Assembly: GCF_000758165.1 (NCBI RefSeq)
Contig: NZ_JNUP01000066.1
Coordinates: 16,964 to 80,963 of the forward strand
Origin: Spirochaeta lutea
GTDB lineage: Bacteria > Spirochaetota > Spirochaetia > DSM-27196 > Salinispiraceae
Length of the DNA: 64,000 nt
Direction: 5' to 3'
This document shows positions 44,951-54,115 of the stretch, piece after piece. A program made the position numbers and the translations under genes. Every line of letters begins with the position of its first letter. Position 1 is the first letter of the stretch. Under the pieces are notes generated by a model. It was not told the DNA's origin. It was given only the letters and a program-made list of their open reading frames with translations, and searched no databases.

Positions 44951-46407
44951 GTCTACGTTGTACAGAAATCGATAGTATCCTGGGCGAGCTTGATCTGCCG
45001 GGATCCCTCATCCAGCAGGTCAGCCAGCCGGACTTCGCCAACCTTCTCCTGCAAATTTACCGACCCCAGGGGGCATACTGGCTCCGGGTGAGTCTCGCCC
45101 AGGGTAAAACCAGACTGCACCGAGCCTTCCTTCCAACGGGCAAAAAAATGAAGCTTCAACGGTTCACCGAACTGCTGCGCAGCCGGATAAAGGGCGGGCG
45201 AATTACCGAGGCTCGTCAAATCGGCATGGACCGGATCGTATATCTGCGGATAGCCAGGGGCGATGAAATCACCCTGCTGTACATCCGCCTCTGGGGCGCT
45301 GCGGCTAATATCATTGCCACGGATGAGCATCGGGTCATCCTGGATGCTTACTACCGCCGCCCGGGTAGGAATGAGGTATCCGGAGAGGTCTTTGAGTTAC
45401 CCCCTGCCTCGGGAAGCAGCCCCCAGGACTATCCTGCCCGGTCGTTTCCCCAGGCCGACCCGGTTTCGCCGGATATGCCCCTGAACCAGGCAGTAGACTG
45501 GTGGTATGCCGAGCTCGAAGAATCCGAGGAACGCCGGGCCCTGGAAAAGGATCTCTCCCGCCGGCTGCATCAGCGCTGCTCCGGCCTTCTCGCCCGGATT
45601 AAGGGATTAGAATCACGCCAGAAAGAATACAGCGATGAGGACTATTACCGGATCTGCGGGGAGATGCTCACGAGCCAGGCCTCTCAAATCCCCAGGGGTT
45701 CGTCTCAGGTAGAGCTCCAGAATTACTACGATCCTGCCAAGCCCCTGCAAATCAAACTGGATCCGAAAAAAAGCCCCCAAGAAAATGCCGAGACCTATTT
45801 TCAGCAATACCGCAAGGCAAAATCGGGGAAGGAACATGTGCTCCAGGAACTACAATCCCTGAAGCGTCAGCTCAACCATTGGGAGGGCATCCTGGAGGAT
45901 CTTTCATCGGCATCCCTTGAACTGCCCCGGCTCCGGGAACTCTCCCAGGAGCTGCAATCCCTGGCTAAATCCCCCGCCGGACGATCCTCGGACGGCAAGG
46001 GTACCAAGACGAACCAGAGCCCCCCCGGGTTGGAATATCCCAGCCGGGGATACCGTATTTTAGTGGGCCGTACCGCCAAGGAAAACGACGAACTGCTGCG
46101 GCGCTGGGTCAGAGGAAACGATCTCTGGCTGCACACCCGGGATTATCCCGGAGGGTATGTATTTATCAAAGCAGTCAAGGGGAAAACCGTGCCCCTGGAG
46201 GTTCTGCTGGATGCTGCCACCCTGGCCCTCTTCTACAGTAAGGCAAAGGCCAACGGCGAGGCTGACCTGTATTACACCCAGGTAAAATACCTCCGCCGCC
46301 CCAAACAGGGTAAACTCGGGCTTGTGTTGCCCACCCAGGAAAAAAACCTACACATTACCCTGGATGAAACCCGTCTCAAAACCATCGCCGGAGAATTGCA
46401 GGCATAA
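44947..46407 (+). CDS. rqcH: NFACT-family ribosome quality control protein RqcH
   Basis: 486 residues from the ATG at 44947 (ATGA overlap with folC). The NFACT-N domain (about 1-190) has QIGMDRIVYLRI, including the Asp-Arg pair needed for alanine tailing in RqcH. A helical coiled-coil section (about 200-370) follows. The NFACT-R domain shows YRILVGRTAKENDELL, NDLWLHTRDYPGGYV and DLYYTQVKYLRRP. It adds C-terminal alanine tails to stalled nascent chains on large subunits. It is shorter than the roughly 570-residue Bacillus protein because the middle domains are compact. Confidence 0.88.
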   Translation: MSLRCTEIDSILGELDLPGSLIQQVSQPDFANLLLQIYRPQGAYWLRVSLAQGKTRLHRAFLPTGKKMKLQRFTELLRSRIKGGRITEARQIGMDRIVYLRIARGDEITLLYIRLWGAAANIIATDEHRVILDAYYRRPGRNEVSGEVFELPPASGSSPQDYPARSFPQADPVSPDMPLNQAVDWWYAELEESEERRALEKDLSRRLHQRCSGLLARIKGLESRQKEYSDEDYYRICGEMLTSQASQIPRGSSQVELQNYYDPAKPLQIKLDPKKSPQENAETYFQQYRKAKSGKEHVLQELQSLKRQLNHWEGILEDLSSASLELPRLRELSQELQSLAKSPAGRSSDGKGTKTNQSPPGLEYPSRGYRILVGRTAKENDELLRRWVRGNDLWLHTRDYPGGYVFIKAVKGKTVPLEVLLDAATLALFYSKAKANGEADLYYTQVKYLRRPKQGKLGLVLPTQEKNLHITLDETRLKTIAGELQA

Positions 46408-46423
46408 CCATGGAACCGAAACC

Positions 46424-46452
46424 TTGCAAGACTGCCGGCCATAACTGATAAT
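46424..46452 (+). promoter_or_regulatory. Predicted leaderless promoter of Memo-like gene
   Basis: TTGCAA (46424-46429), 17-bp spacer, GATAAT (46447-46452), then 7 nt to the ATG at 46460. No Shine-Dalgarno. Confidence 0.55.
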
Positions 46453-46459
46453 TTTAGTG

Positions 46460-47344
46460 ATGATTACTCCAATCCGCGAACCCCTGGTGGAGGGATTGTT
46501 TTACCCCCAGGAGACAGAAGAGTTACGAGGCATGATTCTCCAATTGTTGACCCAATCTACCCGGGAAGGTACCGAAACAGGGCCGGAGGCTACCCCCGGC
46601 CATCCCCCCCTGGGTCTGGTGGTCCCCAACGGCTCCTATTACCATTGCGGATCGGTCATGGCAAGGGGATACGCAGCGCTATCATCCCTCAGCCCTCCCC
46701 TCTCTGTAGCCCAGTACTCCCGAATAATCATTCTGGCCGGGGCACCCCACAGCGAAGCCCATTCAGCCCGGAGTGGGGCCTTCCTCAGCACCTCCGGCGC
46801 CTTCCGGACCCCCATGGGAACAAACCCTGTGGACACCCGGTTTCAGGAGACCCTGGTTTCCCTTTCGGGGTTGATTCAATTCAACGAAACCGCTCATTTG
46901 GAGGAACACGGGATCGAATTGCAGCTTCCCTTCATTCACTATACCTTCGGCGAGATCCCCGTGGTCCCTATCCTACTCTCCGGCTTTACCGCGAACCATG
47001 TGAAGTCACTGGCCTCGGCCCTCATGCTCTCCTTGGAAGATAGCCCCGGCCGCAGCCTGATCATCGTATCATCCAATATGTCGGGACCGGGGGATCTGGA
47101 ATCAACCCAGAAAACCGCAGAGCTGGTGGTAACAGCCATAAAAAGCAGACTCTGGAACAGCTTGCTCGTCCCCTCGGGACAATCGTCAGAATCATTCCTT
47201 CCCCCGGCCGGTATCGGGGGCCTTGCCGCCCTATCCCTGCTCTACCGGGATTCTGACCATCAGCTCCTCGCCAGGGGATCGTCGCTTTCAGTAGACGGAA
47301 ACCCGGAAGTTGTGGTGGAATACGCCTGCCTTGTGGTAGTATAA
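46460..47344 (+). CDS. Memo-family (AmmeMemoRadiSam B) protein with altered metal site
   Basis: 294 residues. VEGLFYPQ at the start, IIILAGAPHSEAHS, the EEHGIELQLPFIHY block and GIGGLAALSLL match Memo/AMMECR-system protein B. The canonical PHAGY-type His is Asn (VVPNGSYYHCG), and the usual SSDxSH reads SSNMSG, so at least two of the usual metal-site residues are lost; the HGIELQLPF block is kept. No AMMECR1 or radical-SAM partner lies next to it. Instead the pseudokinase-like gene follows after 29 bases. It is cytoplasmic by sequence, probably a binding or structural derivative. Confidence 0.72.
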   Translation: MITPIREPLVEGLFYPQETEELRGMILQLLTQSTREGTETGPEATPGHPPLGLVVPNGSYYHCGSVMARGYAALSSLSPPLSVAQYSRIIILAGAPHSEAHSARSGAFLSTSGAFRTPMGTNPVDTRFQETLVSLSGLIQFNETAHLEEHGIELQLPFIHYTFGEIPVVPILLSGFTANHVKSLASALMLSLEDSPGRSLIIVSSNMSGPGDLESTQKTAELVVTAIKSRLWNSLLVPSGQSSESFLPPAGIGGLAALSLLYRDSDHQLLARGSSLSVDGNPEVVVEYACLVVV

Positions 47345-47373
47345 GGCTGATCACACCATGCCGGAGGCTCAAA

Positions 47374-48885
47374 ATGCAATGTATCACCACGGGACCCTAT
47401 ACCCGGAGAATTGAATCCTCGGAAGGACGTAAACTGGGAATTGCCACCCATATTCCGGCCAGTGGCATGGGGATGCGCGGTTTATCCCAGAACCGGTATA
47501 AGGAAGCGATTATCCTGTACCCGGACCGGATTGATTATTGGAAACCCGAGTCGATCCGGGAGGATCAAAAGAAACTGCTCATCCTGGGCCCCTACCTGCC
47601 CCTCATCAGCCTGGAGGAGGTGCTTCATCTCCCCACAGAAAACCAGCTTCCCTATCTCGCACGCCTTGCCGGGGTTTTGGACCGGCTCTTTGATCACGAG
47701 GATTTTATCAGTCCGCTTTTCGGGGGGTCGGTATACTTCCTTGATGATTCCGGGGTGATGATCCTTCCCTTGGGCTGGAGCCAGCAGATCCTGCACTTCC
47801 TCTCCGACGATTTTACCAAACGCCTGGTATTACATAGCAGCCTGCCGGGCAGGTCCACGGCGAAACAACGGATGCTCTTTGCCTTCGGGGTGCTCTGGTA
47901 CCGGGCAGTCACCGGGCAATTCCCCTTCGACGACACCGAGGACAAAACTGAGCCGGATATACTCCCGGAAGACGCCGGGGACCAGGAAGTACTCAATAAT
48001 CCCGCCCAAGAAATGGAGATAGACGTGGAAGAGCGAAAACTCAACCGTCTCTTTCCCCCTCCCCACCTGCTTGAACCGAGTCTGCCGGCTCAGGCAGCCT
48101 CACAGATTTCCAGCCTATTAATTAACGACAGCAATAACCTCCCCGATGCCGCAAGTCTGGAAACGGCGGTCTCTGAGTGCCATACATGGATGACCAGCAA
48201 GACTCGGGTAGTGGGAGAACAGGAACTAGCACTCAAAAAGGAATCGGAACTGGTTTATAAAAAGCGTATGCGCCGGTTTGTAGTACAGAGGACCATCCGA
48301 AAACGCAGCGGTCTTATCGCGGCAGCTGCCCTTGGGGTGGTGCTAGTAATCAGTATTGCCAGCTCACTCATCGGCCGCGCCCTGGAACCTCCCCGGACCC
48401 TAGGCTTGCAACCCCAGGAGGTTGTCCGGACCTTTCTGGAGTCAATAAATACCATGGACCATGAGATGATGTCAGGATCGGTCCGCAACGGGGCTGGTTC
48501 GGACCTGATTAACTCGGTTCTCCAGATTTTTGCCACCGTCCAGGTGCGGCAAGCCTACGAGGGCCGGTATGTCCACGTGAGTCCCCAGCAGTGGCTGGAC
48601 GAGGGCAAACCACCCCTGCCAGAGTCAACCCTGCTGTACGGTATTGCAAACCTTGAAATTCTGGATTCTCAACAGCCCGGTGATGATCCGGAGGGCATGA
48701 CCATGGTGGATGTCCGGTATGAGATTTTTTCCCCTGATATTCGCCAAGAGGTTGCCAGCGACGGTAGAACCATAGCCGCTTCATATTATCAAAGCGGGAT
48801 CATTACCCAGCGCTTCATCCTGGAACACCATCGGAATGCATGGTTTATCACGGAAATTGTAACCCTGGATGAGGAATCTCCCTGA
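47374..48885 (+). CDS. Single-pass membrane protein with degenerate protein-kinase-like domain
   Basis: 503 residues. In the N-terminal 290 residues, GSVYFLDDSGVMILPLG (about 118-134) mirrors the kinase catalytic-loop/DFG region with DFG replaced by PLG. FAFGVLWYRAVTGQFPFDD (about 170-188) mirrors helix F/G, and LPAQAASQISSLLINDSNNL resembles helices H-I. No Gly-rich loop or HRD motif is seen, so a pseudokinase is proposed. A basic segment and membrane helix (about 312-334) lead to a C-terminal extracytoplasmic domain of about 165 residues (FLESINTMDHEMM ... FILEHHRNAWFITEIV), NTF2-like in appearance. CGGAGG precedes the ATG; probably co-transcribed with the Memo-like gene. Confidence 0.6.
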   Translation: MQCITTGPYTRRIESSEGRKLGIATHIPASGMGMRGLSQNRYKEAIILYPDRIDYWKPESIREDQKKLLILGPYLPLISLEEVLHLPTENQLPYLARLAGVLDRLFDHEDFISPLFGGSVYFLDDSGVMILPLGWSQQILHFLSDDFTKRLVLHSSLPGRSTAKQRMLFAFGVLWYRAVTGQFPFDDTEDKTEPDILPEDAGDQEVLNNPAQEMEIDVEERKLNRLFPPPHLLEPSLPAQAASQISSLLINDSNNLPDAASLETAVSECHTWMTSKTRVVGEQELALKKESELVYKKRMRRFVVQRTIRKRSGLIAAAALGVVLVISIASSLIGRALEPPRTLGLQPQEVVRTFLESINTMDHEMMSGSVRNGAGSDLINSVLQIFATVQVRQAYEGRYVHVSPQQWLDEGKPPLPESTLLYGIANLEILDSQQPGDDPEGMTMVDVRYEIFSPDIRQEVASDGRTIAASYYQSGIITQRFILEHHRNAWFITEIVTLDEESP

Positions 48886-48976
48886 GACCGTCCCCTCGAT
48901 CCAGGGGCTAGGATGCTGCCCGGTGCCGCGCCAAAAGGCAAGCCGGTCATGTGAATCCTGTGACCAGGACAGGCAC

Positions 48977-50272
48977 CTAGGGCAGGATATTGATGAAGTA
49001 CAGAGGTAATCCCACCGCCAGGGAGACACCCGCTCCGGCGAAAAGGCCGATACTGATATCATCCACAATATTCCCCGGGGTTTCAAAAATCTGCTGGCCC
49101 CACAATGCAACAATAATGCCGGAAATACCGGAGAACGCCCCGGCCCCGGTCAAAATGACCCCCGCTGTTCGGCCGGGATTCCGCTGAAGAATCCTGGGTT
49201 GTATCTCGGGATACACGCTTTCGATGCTCACCACCGGCAGGGAGGTTATGGTATCCGCGAAGCTGGGTTCGGGCAGCTCAAGCTCCTTTACCCGGTTCTG
49301 GAGTTCCTCAGGGGTCAAGTCTCCCTGCTGAAGCGCCCGGCGCTCCGCAGCGAGCTGAATCTCCCGCCTAGCCTGGAGAATCTTAACCTTCAGCTGGGGA
49401 AACTCCTGGTTTATCTTTTCCACATCCACGGGTTGGGTTTTAAAGTTATTTTCCTGCCAGAAGCTGTTTATGGCCGTCTCAATGCCGCTCTGCTGGATAA
49501 CCGGGGATCTGCCGGCCTGGGTGCCCACTTGACCCCCCGAGATTCCCGGTTCACCGGTTTCCTCCCCGGATGCCGGGGATTGGGGAGCAGGGGTGCGCAG
49601 ACTTACCATCTGATTGGCGGAGATACGCACCGGCTGAGGGGTCGGTGCAGCCTGGGGTTGGCCACCCGGCTCCTGGCCGCCCTGGCCGGCAGCGTCGGGA
49701 TCAGCCGGATCGGTACCGGACTCCCCGGGATCTTCGGCACCATCGGGTTCCGCGGCTTCTACCTCCACCGATCCCTCAAAACAGTACACCTGGGTCACCG
49801 GGTTGGTGAAACTGCCCCGCTCAACGACGTAATCAAATCCAAAGTCGGTGCCCCGTACCCCGGCTACAGCCTGACGGCCCCGAATCTGAAAGGGATCGGC
49901 ACTGCCTACCCGCTCGACCTTCGCCCGGACCCGGCCGTAGAGCAGATCAAAGTTTCCGCCCCCGTTTTGAGCAATCTGTTGTATCTGGAAACTGGTATTC
50001 TCGGCGATCTTAAGGGTTGAGCGGGAGGGGAGCAGCTGAACCTCCAAGAATGTTCCATTCTCGGTCTGTACCAGATCACCCTCCAAAAGAGGCATGCCGA
50101 TGACATCATCGGCGAACACATCGTAGGTCCGCAAGGATCCGTTCCTAAAAATGGATATCTCCGAACCGTCGGCGTAGAGAATCACCCCAAAAACATCTTC
50201 ACCAACCAGGGGAGAAACTGTCAAAAATAGAAGAAACAGAGCCGTCATAACCCGTACAAGATGTGTTTTCAT
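48977..50272 (-). CDS. FecR-domain protein with two C-terminal membrane helices
   Basis: 431 residues. Signal peptide (about 1-24, VSPLVGED), then a FecR domain with VAGVRGTDFGFDYV near 137-150, the same block as in the FecR-barrel protein at 320. A Pro/Gly/Glu-rich linker (about 172-265) and a helical section with repeated RREIQLAAERRAL follow. Two hydrophobic helices (about 371-394 and 406-430) end the protein. No sigma-factor gene accompanies it. A good promoter (TTGATA-17-TACATT) and GAGG ribosome site precede the ATG. Envelope role unknown. Confidence 0.75.
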   Translation of the reverse strand: MKTHLVRVMTALFLLFLTVSPLVGEDVFGVILYADGSEISIFRNGSLRTYDVFADDVIGMPLLEGDLVQTENGTFLEVQLLPSRSTLKIAENTSFQIQQIAQNGGGNFDLLYGRVRAKVERVGSADPFQIRGRQAVAGVRGTDFGFDYVVERGSFTNPVTQVYCFEGSVEVEAAEPDGAEDPGESGTDPADPDAAGQGGQEPGGQPQAAPTPQPVRISANQMVSLRTPAPQSPASGEETGEPGISGGQVGTQAGRSPVIQQSGIETAINSFWQENNFKTQPVDVEKINQEFPQLKVKILQARREIQLAAERRALQQGDLTPEELQNRVKELELPEPSFADTITSLPVVSIESVYPEIQPRILQRNPGRTAGVILTGAGAFSGISGIIVALWGQQIFETPGNIVDDISIGLFAGAGVSLAVGLPLYFINILP

Positions 50273-50288
50273 GTGTCACCTCACTGTA

Positions 50289-50317
50289 AATGTATCTCAA
50301 ATACCCCGGGCTATCAA
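50289..50317 (-). promoter_or_regulatory. Promoter of leftward FecR gene
   Basis: Leftward TTGATA (50317-50312), 17-bp spacer, TACATT (50294-50289). A short leader with GAGG precedes the ATG at 50272. Its -35 directly abuts the rightward -35. Confidence 0.6.
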
Positions 50318-50346
50318 TTGCATACCAGCCCAGACTTGATTATATT
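50318..50346 (+). promoter_or_regulatory. Predicted leaderless promoter of gene at 50354
   Basis: TTGCAT (50318-50323), 17-bp spacer, TATATT (50341-50346), then 7 nt to the ATG at 50354. No Shine-Dalgarno. Confidence 0.6.
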
Positions 50347-50353
50347 AGCCCTA

Positions 50354-51307
50354 ATGGATTTTGCAGATTCCCGGATCGTCCTTGCAAGCACTGATACTAC
50401 CCTGCAGGACCTCCTCCGCACCGCTCCCAACAACCCAGGCAGCTTCTCCCGGCACTTCACCCAGGGGGAGGATTTTTTTATCTCCCTGGCTGAACCGGTA
50501 ACAGTGCCGTCCCTGCCCATTCACCATCCCGTGAACCAGCCGAAACCCGCCAAGGAGTACCGCCAGGGAATCCAGACCTTGGTAAGCCAATTAGTGCAAC
50601 AGGTTCCCCAACTCTTTCAGGGACTGACCTATTTTTTTGATCCCCGGGATCATCTACGCCCCAGCTTCTACCAACTCTACCGAATAGCAGGGCAGTACTA
50701 TCTCTACCTCCTGAAGATTGATCTCACCTTTCATCCCGGACGGCATCATACCTTGGCCCTGGGCAGCAACGACGCATCTCCTGAATACCGGACGAAGGCC
50801 TTGATTCTTGAAGCGGACATGATCCCCATATCCCGGATAGACAACGGAACCGACGGAACCAAACACCTGGTGGTTCACCAATCGGTTTCGGATACCTGGA
50901 TCGGGGAAACCGGCCGGGGATATTTCGTGCAAGGAATATGGTTGGACCGTGAACTAACCAAGTTTTTTTCCAAGCTCTTCCTCCCCCGGGGTAAACGCAC
51001 CTATCCCTACTACCCCTTCACCTGTAAATACCGCTCGATCTGTCTCACGGTAATTCACCTGGACGCCCAGGGGCGGAAGGGATTTCTGCCCCTTCTTCAC
51101 CAGGCCCGGGGGTACATATTGGATCACCTGGCAACCATTGAGGATGCCCTGCGGAACCAGGAATTTTCCGAGAACCTGCCGGCCTTCGCCTCTCTCTATG
51201 AGGAGATCCCCGATTCCCTGCGCCGCGGATTCTCAACAATTTCCATGGAAGCCTATCTAAACGACCAAGAAATGAGAGAATATGAAATCATTGAAAAATC
51301 CCTCTGA
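50354..51307 (+). CDS. Unknown protein upstream of murD
   Basis: 317 residues from the ATG at 50354, set by the promoter 7 nt upstream; the frame to 50261 overlaps the divergent gene. There is no signal peptide or membrane helix. The middle is rich in aromatic and His residues (FYQLYRIAGQYYLYLLKIDL, PFTCKYRSICLTVIHLD) and the C-terminus is helical. The murD frame begins inside its last 26 bases, so translation is coupled and a link to wall synthesis or division is possible. No family recognised. Confidence 0.65.
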   Translation: MDFADSRIVLASTDTTLQDLLRTAPNNPGSFSRHFTQGEDFFISLAEPVTVPSLPIHHPVNQPKPAKEYRQGIQTLVSQLVQQVPQLFQGLTYFFDPRDHLRPSFYQLYRIAGQYYLYLLKIDLTFHPGRHHTLALGSNDASPEYRTKALILEADMIPISRIDNGTDGTKHLVVHQSVSDTWIGETGRGYFVQGIWLDRELTKFFSKLFLPRGKRTYPYYPFTCKYRSICLTVIHLDAQGRKGFLPLLHQARGYILDHLATIEDALRNQEFSENLPAFASLYEEIPDSLRRGFSTISMEAYLNDQEMREYEIIEKSL

Positions 51308-52787
51308 TTTGGCAGGCCTCAAGGTAACCGTCCAAGGTCTGGGACTGCACGGCGGCGGTGTCGCCACAGCCCGCTACCTGGCAAGACACGGAGCCCTGGT
51401 AACCGCCACCGATCTACGCTCCGAGACGGTTCTGGCTCCGAGTATTCAATCCCTGGAGGGGCTTCCTATTCGGTTCGTCCTGGGCTGTCATGAAGATCGG
51501 GACTTCAGCGCCGCCGACCTGGTCATCAAGAACCCCGCAGTGCGCCGGGACAACCCCTATCTGGCCATGGCTCGGAACATCCACACCGACATTTCCCTGT
51601 TTTTGGGGTTCTATACCGGGCCGGTACTGGGGATCACCGGGAGTAAGGGCAAAAGTTCTACGGCCTCTGCCCTTCACCACGGGCTTCGGCAGACTATTCC
51701 CGGAACGCGATTGGGGGGGAACATAACCGTTTCGCCCCTGGCCTTTCTGGATGAGATTTTAGGTGATTCCCATGCCCCAGGCCATGCACCCGCCCCCGGG
51801 GCACCCGTGCAATCCCTCCCCCCGGTGGTCCTGGAGCTATCAAGCTTTCAACTCGGCGATCTCCCCCTCAGCTCCACACAGTTTACCGGGCTATTCTCCG
51901 GAATAACGAACATCCACCGAGATCACCAGGATTACTACGGAGCCATGGAACCCTATGTGGCTGATAAAGAGCTGATCTACCAACATCAGCCCCGGAGCGC
52001 CCGGGGGGTGTTTTTTACATCTCAAGACTGGGGCCGCAGCTTCGCCCGCCGGGCCATCGCCCGGGGGGCAGGGGATGTTTGGGCTGTCAGGGAAAACGCG
52101 AACAGTTCCGATGGGCAGGATTCTCCGGATACCACCTTCTCCGGCTCCTTCTACCTGGCTGACCGCGGCGGGAGGGAACTCTGGGGGATGTGTCATCCCC
52201 GAAACCGTGCCCCTTTTGCGGTGTTCTCAGAAAACAGGCGGGTTGCTGGGGCCCAGCAGGGCTTAAACCTGCTCTTCGCTGCAGCCGGAATGGAGAAATT
52301 CGGTGTAGACCCCGGACAAATCCTCCAAGCCCTGGACAGCTACCCCGGGATTGAACACCGTATGGAGTTCTGCGGCCAGGTAAATGGCGTGGACTGTTAC
52401 AATGATTCCGCTGCCACCATCCCTGAAGCTGTCCTAAGTGCCGTCCAGAGTCTCGCGGCACCGGTCCATCTGGTAACCGGCGGCACCGATAAAAACCTGG
52501 ATTTTTCCCTGTTCTCGCGCATTGGTGCCCTGCCCGCCACCATCTCCGTGTTAGACGGCAGCGCTGCTCCGGGAATAACCCGGGCCCTCCGGGAGGCCGG
52601 CCGCCCCTATTCCGGTCCCCACCCCGATCTGAAATCCTCCGTTACCGCAGCCTTGGATAATGCGCGTCAGGGAGAGGTACTCATTTTCAGTCCGGGATGT
52701 GCCAGTTTCGGGATGTTCCTGAACGAATTCGACCGCGGTAGGCGCTTTAAGGCCCTCATCGCGGATCTGGCCCGAGGAGCACCCTAG
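51282..52787 (+). CDS. murD: UDP-N-acetylmuramoylalanine-D-glutamate ligase MurD
   Basis: 501 residues. N-terminal UMP-binding Rossmann region (VTVQGLGLHGGGVATARYLA), ATP P-loop GITGSKGKSSTASAL (about 114), NIHRDHQDYYG with the metal-binding His, and EHRMEFCGQVNGVDCYNDSAAT opening the C-terminal domain. These are MurD features; it adds D-Glu to UDP-MurNAc-Ala in the cytoplasm. Slightly longer than usual (about 450) because of a Pro/Ala-rich insertion (SHAPGHAPAPGAPVQ) and a loop near 265-280. It overlaps the preceding unknown gene by 26 bases and the convergent YncE-like gene by 4. Confidence 0.9.
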   Translation: MKSLKNPSDLAGLKVTVQGLGLHGGGVATARYLARHGALVTATDLRSETVLAPSIQSLEGLPIRFVLGCHEDRDFSAADLVIKNPAVRRDNPYLAMARNIHTDISLFLGFYTGPVLGITGSKGKSSTASALHHGLRQTIPGTRLGGNITVSPLAFLDEILGDSHAPGHAPAPGAPVQSLPPVVLELSSFQLGDLPLSSTQFTGLFSGITNIHRDHQDYYGAMEPYVADKELIYQHQPRSARGVFFTSQDWGRSFARRAIARGAGDVWAVRENANSSDGQDSPDTTFSGSFYLADRGGRELWGMCHPRNRAPFAVFSENRRVAGAQQGLNLLFAAAGMEKFGVDPGQILQALDSYPGIEHRMEFCGQVNGVDCYNDSAATIPEAVLSAVQSLAAPVHLVTGGTDKNLDFSLFSRIGALPATISVLDGSAAPGITRALREAGRPYSGPHPDLKSSVTAALDNARQGEVLIFSPGCASFGMFLNEFDRGRRFKALIADLARGAP

Positions 52788-54109
52788 GGCAGGTCTACCT
52801 GAAAGAATTCCAGATTATGGTCAAGAAAATCCGTGGTAGCAAGAAGGCTGCCGTCGGGACTCAGGGCCAAACCGGTGGGTTGGTTTCGTCCCCAAACCCG
52901 TCCCACCACCTCCATGGTTCGGGTATCCAATACAGAAATCGTACCGAAGTCAGGACCCTTGAGCAGGTACGATTCGGGATTGTTCCGGCCCCGGGAACTA
53001 ACAAAGAGATAGCGTCCGTCCCGGCTTAGGGCGATGGTATTGAGCTTGGGAGCAAGGTCTGTTCGGCTAACCAGGGTTTCATCGGAGGTATCATACACCC
53101 AGATATCCCCATGGTACATATCGCTGATATACAAGCGGTTTACAGCGGAATCCAGAACCATGTGGCGTTTTGCCCCCCAGCCCGTGGGTATGGTCTTGAT
53201 ACGTTCTCCCGTGGTCAGATCAAAGACGTCGATACCGTCGCCCTCGTAAATCCCTGCATAGAGCTTTGTTCCCTCGGCATTGATCGCCATTCCCCTGGGG
53301 GTTCCGGAGGCTGCCAGGTGGCCGATAACCCGGTGTTCCTCCACCGACACAATGCTAATATCTTCGGACAACCAATTGGAAACATAGGCGTACTGCTCCC
53401 GGGAATCCACGGTAATAACCTTGCTCCACTCTCCCCGGGTCGGAAAGCTGGAAACCGGTTCCAGGGTGTCCAGATCAATAACATGGACCCTCCCGGCGGT
53501 CATCTGGCTCAGCCAGATCTCTCCCCGTTGAGGAAGCACCGCCCATTCCACAAATCCCCGGTGGCGCCCCCACTCTGGGATGGCCACCCGGCGCAGATGT
53601 TCCGGGGGATCGGTTCGGTACACATCGTAACCCGGTCCGTTTAGCTGGGCCGCCAGGAGGTACTGGCCGTCGGGGGTAAAAACCACGGATTTCGGTTGAC
53701 TGCCTGTGGGGAGCTCCCCCCGAAGGGGTAAGATAGAATCCAGGGGTTCCAGCTTCTCGTCTACCTCCCGGATCGTTCCGGCTTCGAGATTGTGAAGGGT
53801 GATATACTTGCTATGGTAGCCCGGACTCCGAAGTTCAAAGAGCCGCGACCCGGTACGCAGGATGTAATCACGCCAGGTATCCCGCCTGTTGTCCGGCTCG
53901 AGTATCTGGCCGGAGAGCACATCCACCAGCTGGGTTTCCTGGGGGAAGACCTTCAGGGAAAGCCGTGCGGTTCCCTGGGCAGCCAGGGATTGGGCCGGGA
54001 CCGCGGCATACAAAAAAACCCAGCACACCAGGAACAAAAATCCGGTACGGGTTGACGAAACAGCCCCCCAGCCCCGGAGGCGTTGGAATCTACCTTGAAG
54101 AATCACCAT
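52784..54109 (-). CDS. YncE-like beta-propeller (YVTN-repeat) secreted protein
   Basis: 441 residues from the ATG at 54109, set by a -10 box 6 nt upstream. A signal peptide lies at about 19-45 (FLFLVCWVFLYAAVPAQS) after a basic N-extension. A short N-terminal domain is followed by about six to seven propeller blades with recurring GTPRGMAINAEGTKLYAGIY, VDSREQYAYVSN and LSRDGRYLFVSSRG patterns. Such propellers bind ligands or partner proteins in the periplasm; no catalytic signature is seen. It shares a bidirectional promoter with the adenosine deaminase gene. Confidence 0.8.
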   Translation of the reverse strand: MVILQGRFQRLRGWGAVSSTRTGFLFLVCWVFLYAAVPAQSLAAQGTARLSLKVFPQETQLVDVLSGQILEPDNRRDTWRDYILRTGSRLFELRSPGYHSKYITLHNLEAGTIREVDEKLEPLDSILPLRGELPTGSQPKSVVFTPDGQYLLAAQLNGPGYDVYRTDPPEHLRRVAIPEWGRHRGFVEWAVLPQRGEIWLSQMTAGRVHVIDLDTLEPVSSFPTRGEWSKVITVDSREQYAYVSNWLSEDISIVSVEEHRVIGHLAASGTPRGMAINAEGTKLYAGIYEGDGIDVFDLTTGERIKTIPTGWGAKRHMVLDSAVNRLYISDMYHGDIWVYDTSDETLVSRTDLAPKLNTIALSRDGRYLFVSSRGRNNPESYLLKGPDFGTISVLDTRTMEVVGRVWGRNQPTGLALSPDGSLLATTDFLDHNLEFFQVDLP

Positions 54110-54115
54110 GGTCAC

